Below, in pieces: positions 58,640 through 64,000 of a stretch of 64,000 bases of DNA (positions within the stretch are counted from its first letter, which is position 1; each line of letters begins with the position of its first letter). A program made the translations under genes and the position numbers. The notes beneath the pieces are model-generated. The model saw nothing but the letters and a program-made list of their open reading frames with translations. It was not told the origin of the DNA and did not search any database. The stretch comes from Cladorhizidae sp. MBARI D1340-BT2 (lineage: Eukaryota > Porifera > Demospongiae > Poecilosclerida > Cladorhizidae). The stretch lies in NCBI GenBank assembly GCA_028752905.1, contig JAQNBH010000017.1, positions 31,178,283 through 31,242,282 on the forward strand. Direction: 5' to 3'.

Positions 58640-60867
58640 TCATAGCTGCATCACATGACGAACGGTAACAAAGTCATGTAGACTCTTGATTCCTGGCATC
58701 TTCATGTACTTCTCAGCGAGTAAGTGTCTCCAGTCAAAAACCATTATCAATAATAACATCTGAATATACTGACCAGCAATATCACCTGTCTTGGGTTAAA
58801 TAGATCACTGCGGTGATAAGTATTAGCAACCTGTGAGAAAAGCTGATCCACAGAAAACTTGGTTTGCCCTGCTAGCATGAAGCTAACTCAAAAGAAATTG
58901 AACTTGTGTTGCTGTAGAATTTCCATGCAAAAGGCCATAGTGGTAGCAGTGTTGGTTAGTACTTGGGGATTATCCATGTAGAGTGAACCCGCTTGATTGA
59001 AGGAGGAAGTGACTGCAAATAATGATAAAGGTAAGACAAAGAATGATCTGTGTTTTTAGGACCCTAAATTGTCGATTTGTTTGTTGCATGGTTCACTATT
59101 CCCAAAATATCGTGGCTAAACTTTTGCAAATAGTAGGAACTACTACCAGGTTGAGGTGAGAGACCCCACGGAACAAGCTTCGACATTTGGTAATCCATAG
59201 CAAGTACCAAAGTAAACTTCTTCTTCAAATTCTCAAGTTGTTGCATCTCCTGAAGTGAAAGGGGTTGATTTGACTGTAATTCTTCAATCTGTATCCATTC
59301 ATCTCTGCACCTTTTAATCGTTTTCTGATAGTCCTTGTGAGACTAGGCAGCATTATCTATATGCTGTTCAAGGGTGAATCGGAGCTTATTGACATCTACC
59401 GTCAAAGACGCAACTTCCTCTGCTACGGTAGATCCTGCATGCTGAATATGATTAGCTCTTGCTTGGTTAGCATGAATATACTCTCCTACAATATATTGCA
59501 CACTGTTGGATCCAGACTGCCAACACAGCACATCAGCAGCCCTGACATACAAGCAGGAGCCTGCAGCAGAGGCTATCAACACCTCAAGACTTCAAACAAG
59601 ACTGGCTCAGAACAGTAGAAGTGTGAACCTCGCATTTCTAGAACATTCTATAGACTTATCATCTCATTGGTCAGACATTACATCCATCGAGAATTACTGT
59701 ATCATAAATGACCATATATAGTCATTTTGATCAGGGTCCGGGCTGAAGGGTATTTAAGCCCAAGGCTTAGGATCCTGGTCAAAACTACTGGGTACTGTAA
59801 GCTAAATGCAGTGATCATAATATTTCTTGTCTACATTTTGTCCACAACTTATCCCCTTGCTCCCTTTCCCTAGATTCAGACCAGTGCCCGACCGTTCCAA
59901 CCTAACACACACCTATACACAAGAGGTACATAAAAACAGCTGGAAATCTAAATTTGAAGTACACGACCCTATTTAATGTGTGATACTGACTGACCTGTCA
60001 CAATAATCAGGCAAATAGCAACTTTAGGACGATAGAGTCTGATACTGATCCATTAGTGCAACACTCCTCGCCTGTTTCACTCTGAATTCTATTAAACTCC
60101 CCAACAACAGAATGCCTTAAATGCTCCTCATAATTTGTAATGCTCTTTTTAGGGGTTTGAATAGTTGAAAAGGTTGAGAGAAAATAGTGAGTGAGGCCAA
60201 ACGAATCTGCTTGTCTTCCATTAGGCTGAATATTGGTATCTATGAAAGCCAAGAATTGCTCTCTCAGGCCCATTTTTGAGGAGTTGGAACCCCTCATTTC
60301 CATTCTGCTGATGAGGGTAACGAATTTGAACAGTCACTGAATCATCTAATGACCTCCACCACTCCATAAATGATTACTCAATACCACTAGGCATAATAAA
60401 AAAATGGCCAAGCCTTTTTCCTTCGACATCTACTTTGGTCATATTTACAATAGGATTGCTGGACAAGGTACGTTTAACAGATCGCTGACGGGCTAATCTT
60501 CTCTCAGATATTTGGAAGGTCTTGCATACACATTTTGCACAAAATAAATACCTAGTTCCCCATAGGATCAAAAATGTTATTCAGGAGCCATTCATTCTGA
60601 AGCTTTACATCTCTATGCTCTTCTCGATCAGGACTCATGAGCCGAAGCTACTTCAATTTTGTCCCTTGATGAATTAAGCCTTTAAAAAAATACCTTTATA
60701 GCGAGAAAGGATTGGGAAACCCTTCTCACACACTCCTCGAGCTCCACTAGTTTCTTCCCTCTCTGGTAGTGGAGTAGAAGTTGTGTGGGAGTGGCTTTGC
60801 CATCAAGATAATTTTTCCTCTTACTTCTCCTCCTATCCGCTCTAGTTGTTCCCCTTTCTTTAGGCAT
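58640..60867 (-). pseudogene. Transposase-like pseudogene in copy 2
   Basis: Same order as copy 1: MPKERGTTRADRRRSKRK (60,867), CAKCVCKTFQISERRLARQR (about 60,530), NSSKMGLREQFLAFIDTNIQ (60,290), a coiled-coil piece EEVASLTVDVNKLRFTLEQH (about 59,400) absent from copy 1, LQEMQQLENLKKKFTLVLAM (about 59,240), then a decayed C-terminal part to about 58,640. Interrupted by the solo LTR and several stops. Confidence 0.5.
59504..59907 (+). mobile_element. Solo LTR (404 bp)
   Basis: Begins TGTTGGATCC, ends CCTAACA, and is flanked by CACAC at 59,499-59,503 and 59,908-59,912. Copy 1 of the transposon has the single CACAC empty site near 49,830. A TATTTAAG box at 59,751-59,758 suggests a promoter reading on the + strand. 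Its family is different from the other LTRs in the window. Confidence 0.9.
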
Positions 60868-61284
60868 AGCTAACTAGACTGAACTCAGCGAACTGCTATG
60901 ACTCTAGTGCAACTCAACAGGCAGCTCCCACGTGCTATGGTGCTATATTAATTACATCAATCATTGCAGCAATTCATAATTAGCTATCCTTTTTGACAGC
61001 ATCTAGCTATACAATACTACTATAACAGGTGGTATATTGAGGAATTACATCATAAATCATTGTGCAGCAACACATTTTTGAGGTGATTAACTATCTTTTG
61101 ATTAGCTATCTTGTAATAATTATGGATGTTGGACCTAGAATATCCATGTTACATGCCATAAACTTTAAGATCTTGTTTCTTGGAATCGAAAATGTGCCTA
61201 ATATTGCGTTTTTACTTGATACCTTCACAATTGCATGTTGAGTTGTGCCTTTTTGTTTGTGTTGGCTTAATTAAAAATATAAAG

Positions 61285-63359
61285 TTTTTAATTTTTTATT
61301 ATTTTATTATAGTTCTTTTTTTAATTTGACGATTATCTTAAATCTGCACTTATTCATATAGTTTATAGAACCCCCTCACCTCAAGTTCAAATGTTCAAGT
61401 GATGACTCGGGAAATGGCTCGTCCCCAACCCTGATGGCAAAGATCCCATTACGGAAGCTGCATTCCCACGCTGCCGCCACAGAAATCCGTTGAAGAAGAT
61501 GTTGATGGGAGTTCTCTTCATAAGTCACTGACCTCAGGCGGCGTCCCAACTCCATGAAGAATGCCTTTGCTTGAGGCCCAAAGGATCCACATGTCTCTAC
61601 TGCCACAGGTACAAACTTGTATGCTGAGTCCAGGTGGGTGTACTTCTCACCCTTCAAAATCTCCGCCTGGGCTGCCACTGCACCAGCCTCAGTGACTGCA
61701 GCCAAAACGTTGGATGGGGCAAAGGTGTCACTGCAGGTTGTATCCCATACCAAGAGTCTACCACTTGACCATGGAATGATGGACATGCCATCAGGTCTCT
61801 TTCCATCAGACCGAAGCAGACCCAAGGGCTCCAGCCGGGAAGGGACATTTGCAGCAGTTAATGACCGATGGATGATATCATTTAAAGCACCATGGCGAGA
61901 AAGCCTTCCCTGACTGTGCCTGCAGCTTAACCCATGCATGCCAAACTGGTTGACATCCGATTCACAGTATCTACAAGTGTGTGGCTGGCACAGGGGTGCT
62001 CCAAGACGTAGCCCAACTGCTATTCGAACTACATCATCGCTTATTCGGAGACCCAGTGAGGAGATTGGCAGGGCATTAAGCCAGGCACCTGACTCACATA
62101 TAGACACTGCGAGGAGACGAGCTCTGGTTTTGGGGTCACTAGCATTCCACAAAAGTGACTCTGCCCTTTCCAAAATACGAGGGATGTCCCACGACTTCTG
62201 CTGATGGGAAGCAGGCGGGGCTGGAGGAGGCAAGACAAGGTCATCACCCCAGAGTGAAAGGGCAACCTCAATTTCAGGGTACTGGACAGCACTAAACCGA
62301 GGGGGGAGGATATGGTGAATGAGATTGGACGATCCATCAGCAGAAGCCAAAAAGGCAGAGGGAGCAAGATGAACCGCACTCCTAATTCCAATTCCCCCAT
62401 GGTTCACTGGAAGGGTGGCCTGTAGCCAAGAAGGGTCATTGTTCTGAAAATCTATATTAGTGATATTGCTGAGGATCGACTTGAGAAGGTAGTCATAAGC
62501 TGGCAGATGACTGGAAGAGAAACAGGGAGTAGAGTGGAGAATGTGCATCATCTTAGGGATCGCAAATGAGTGATGCAACAATGTTATAACATCAGGTGAT
62601 TGCAAATGACAAAGTCTATCACCCATCAACTGCAGCAGCTCTGTCTTCTCCCTTACACTTGCATCCAATGATTGTAACCCTCCAATAGGAGAGCCCAAGA
62701 GATTGGCATTCTCTGGGTTAATGATGCTAACTCCTGGAAGAGCAATGAGAACGATCCCTCGAGAGGTAGGATCCTTACAGATCAATTCTGTCTTTCCTCT
62801 GTTTAGCTCAAGGCCCAGAGCACCTGCTTCAACCTCAATGGTCTTGAGATCACGAATTACATCTTCCAGGTTGCCTCCCAGAGTTCCATCATCCAGATAA
62901 AAAACACAGAACTCTGACCTCAGCTTTGCACACAGTTTCTGAATAGTCAGGCAAAAGAGGAGGGGTCCCAGAGGGTCGCCCTGCTGAACCCCTTCTGAAG
63001 ACAGCACCACTTCATCACCCCATGAGAGTAAAGATGGCGAGCAGTATACTGAGTGGACAAAAGGGAGAAGCTCGGGAATGTACTCTTCTACAGCACCCAA
63101 CATCTTGTCCCGGCGAACACTGTTGAAGGCATTTCTGAAGTCTACTTTCATGATCACTTGGTCTTCCTTGAGGTTCTGGAGGTAGATGCGAGCAGCATGC
63201 ACTGCCGCTTCAACCCCCTGCGTCACTCCAAAACCTAACTGCCGAGGGGCCAGGAAATCAGGAACTTTTTGCATGGCATGAATGCAAGCACACTTAGCAG
63301 CAAGTCTGTGCAGGGTACAGCCCACAGCGATAGGGCGAACCCCACCGTCCTTCTTACGC
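61285..63359 (-). mobile_element. 5'-truncated LINE with restriction-like endonuclease
   Basis: Inserted in the intron between D2a (63,577-63,714) and D2b. Empty sites exist at about 51,165-51,180 and, inverted, 2,985-3,005. At the filled site about 10 bases (GGGAAATTA region) are missing, so the insertion removed a few target bases. The 3' end is AT-rich (61,285-61,330). The long open frame is uninterrupted, so the insertion is young. Confidence 0.9.
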
Positions 63360-63361
63360 AA
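61376..63361 (-). CDS. LINE reverse transcriptase with C-terminal restriction-like endonuclease
   Basis: About 660 codons, open to the truncated 5' end; the first codon is TTG at the junction, not a true start. RT: KKDGGVRPIAVG (3-14), motif A KVDFRNAFNSVRR (Asp 74), motif B GVQQGDPLGPLLF (124-136), motif C FYLDDG (Asp 157/158). After the thumb comes a zinc motif C463-x2-C466-x9-H476-x3-C480, then a PD-(D/E)xK-like endonuclease with RPDG (Pro 523, Asp 524) and VWDTTCSDT (Asp 540). This order is that of R2/R4/HERO-like LINEs, which nick DNA with a restriction-like enzyme. No N-terminal DNA-binding part remains. The clade is not decided. Confidence 0.9.
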   Translation of the reverse strand: MRKKDGGVRPIAVGCTLHRLAAKCACIHAMQKVPDFLAPRQLGFGVTQGVEAAVHAARIYLQNLKEDQVIMKVDFRNAFNSVRRDKMLGAVEEYIPELLPFVHSVYCSPSLLSWGDEVVLSSEGVQQGDPLGPLLFCLTIQKLCAKLRSEFCVFYLDDGTLGGNLEDVIRDLKTIEVEAGALGLELNRGKTELICKDPTSRGIVLIALPGVSIINPENANLLGSPIGGLQSLDASVREKTELLQLMGDRLCHLQSPDVITLLHHSFAIPKMMHILHSTPCFSSSHLPAYDYLLKSILSNITNIDFQNNDPSWLQATLPVNHGGIGIRSAVHLAPSAFLASADGSSNLIHHILPPRFSAVQYPEIEVALSLWGDDLVLPPPAPPASHQQKSWDIPRILERAESLLWNASDPKTRARLLAVSICESGAWLNALPISSLGLRISDDVVRIAVGLRLGAPLCQPHTCRYCESDVNQFGMHGLSCRHSQGRLSRHGALNDIIHRSLTAANVPSRLEPLGLLRSDGKRPDGMSIIPWSSGRLLVWDTTCSDTFAPSNVLAAVTEAGAVAAQAEILKGEKYTHLDSAYKFVPVAVETCGSFGPQAKAFFMELGRRLRSVTYEENSHQHLLQRISVAAAWECSFRNGIFAIRVGDEPFPESSLEHLNLR

Positions 63362-63431
63362 TTTTTAATGTCAATTTACACAGAATGGAAAGCCACTATC
63401 TTATAGTCATAAAATGATGTAACCAGATTTC

Positions 63432-63522
63432 AATAATAATAAGATTACAATAACCTTCTCAACAACCAACTTGAAATTGTACTCGCTCAATGTTTCGACT
63501 AGATGGTCTAGTCTTCATCAGG
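63432..63522. mobile_element. Foldback MITE fragment next to D2a, copy 2
   Basis: CCAACTTGAAATTGTACTCG, TGTTTCGACTAGATGGTCTA and TTCATCAGGAATAATGAG. Same position as 51,262-51,347 and 2,812-2,905. Confidence 0.6.
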
Positions 63523-63576
63523 AATAATGAGATCATAATATGTTTGTAAATACAGATGCCACAATGTTGCACTCAC

Positions 63577-63714
63577 CTACTGCTCCTCTGTCTTGGTATA
63601 CCACAGAAACCACTATCTCTTGCTTTGGGTCTCCAAGTACACTGGCACATAGCTCCAACATACCTATACCTTCATCGATTATAACTTGCTCCACATCCAT
63701 TCCAATTGTAATTT
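63577..63714 (-). CDS. Calx-beta domain D2, first-half exon (right arm, copy 2)
   Basis: 138 bp, acceptor TTGTAG, donor GTGAGT. It encodes ITIGMDVEQVIIDEGIGMLE and IVVSVVYQDRGAV. It is the most divergent of the three D2 first halves but keeps length and phase. Splicing to 53,901-54,095 must cross the LINE and the TIR transposon (about 9.5 kb intron). Confidence 0.87.
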
Positions 63715-64000
63715 CTACAACAAAATGTTCATATTTTACTTGAAGGAAATGGAAGGGATGGACAATATTTCCCACAACCATCTACCACTTCATTTCTCTA
63801 CTGAACTCATTGTATAAATTATAATAAAACAAGATTTCCATGTATTGTTTGCACGGAATACTTGTATACATAAACAACACACATGCTTGGGATTTCTCCC
63901 ATTGTTTAGGGTACCAGCGAAACATTTACCAGGGAATTTCAAGATTTCCAGGATACTTGGGACTATCCTGGTGTAACCCTACTGATGATGATTGAGTATA
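63715..64000 (-). other. Sequence upstream of D2 copy 2
   Basis: Repeats 51,539-51,810; no coding signal. Confidence 0.5.

Larger units (their letters stand above)
58250..61235 (-). mobile_element. Long-TIR DNA transposon, copy 2
   Basis: Inverted ends of about 44-49 bp: 58,250-58,298 (TGCAATTGTGAATGC...TAGGCACAT) and 61,192-61,235 (ATGTGCCTAATATTGCG...CAATTGCA), with CAAGTAAAAA.GCAATATTAGGCACAT shared. It contains the - strand transposase-like pseudogene and a solo LTR. Target duplication could not be defined. Confidence 0.75.

Overview
This is animal genomic DNA, very probably from a demosponge. It is AT-rich and built from short phase-1 exons lying in introns that are full of transposable elements. 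The only host coding signal I can support is a set of Calx-beta (calcium-binding, extracellular adhesion-type) half-domain exons. Multi-Calx-beta genes with phase-1 exons are typical of sponge aggregation-factor and adhesion proteins. The sponge assignment is inference.

Layout. Positions 1-21,000 carry, on the + strand, a repeated unit: a Gypsy-type retrotransposon, then Calx-beta domains D1, D2 and D3, each encoded by two exons. The window opens in Gypsy copy A (1-916). D1 (1,216-1,952), D2 (2,620-7,002) and D3 (8,863-10,318) follow, then Gypsy copy B (10,754-19,710), then D1 again (19,981-20,721). The left arm ends near 25,462. A central spacer (25,463-29,582) holds a different, deleted Gypsy element. 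From 29,583 the left-arm sequence returns in inverted orientation: D1 (34,857-34,118), Gypsy copy C (39,775-35,120), D3 (41,314-39,947) and D2 (51,538-44,095), all on the - strand. The right arm also contains a tandem duplication of about 10 kb, giving a second D2 (63,714-53,901). The window is therefore a giant imperfect palindrome with two convergent Calx-beta gene segments. Neither the 5' nor the 3' end of the gene is present.

Mobile elements. A complete 5.2-kb Gypsy-like element (12,985-18,180) with identical 183-bp LTRs and an AGAAG target duplication is nested in Gypsy B. Its primer-binding site is complementary to its own LTR, which suggests Tf1-like self-priming. The right arm holds a 5'-truncated LINE with a restriction-like endonuclease (61,285-63,359), a pogo-type non-autonomous element (44,780-45,217), a 404-bp solo LTR (59,504-59,907), and two copies of a long-TIR DNA transposon with an unrecognised transposase. 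Degenerate LINE pieces and a foldback MITE family with more than ten copies are spread through the window. Duplicate copies without the insertions serve as empty sites and fix several boundaries exactly.

How it fits together: all 14 Calx-beta exons are open, flanked by good splice sites, and keep exactly the same length in every copy, while the introns differ by large insertions and deletions. The duplications add whole domains in frame because every exon boundary is phase 1. No tRNA, rRNA or CRISPR was seen.
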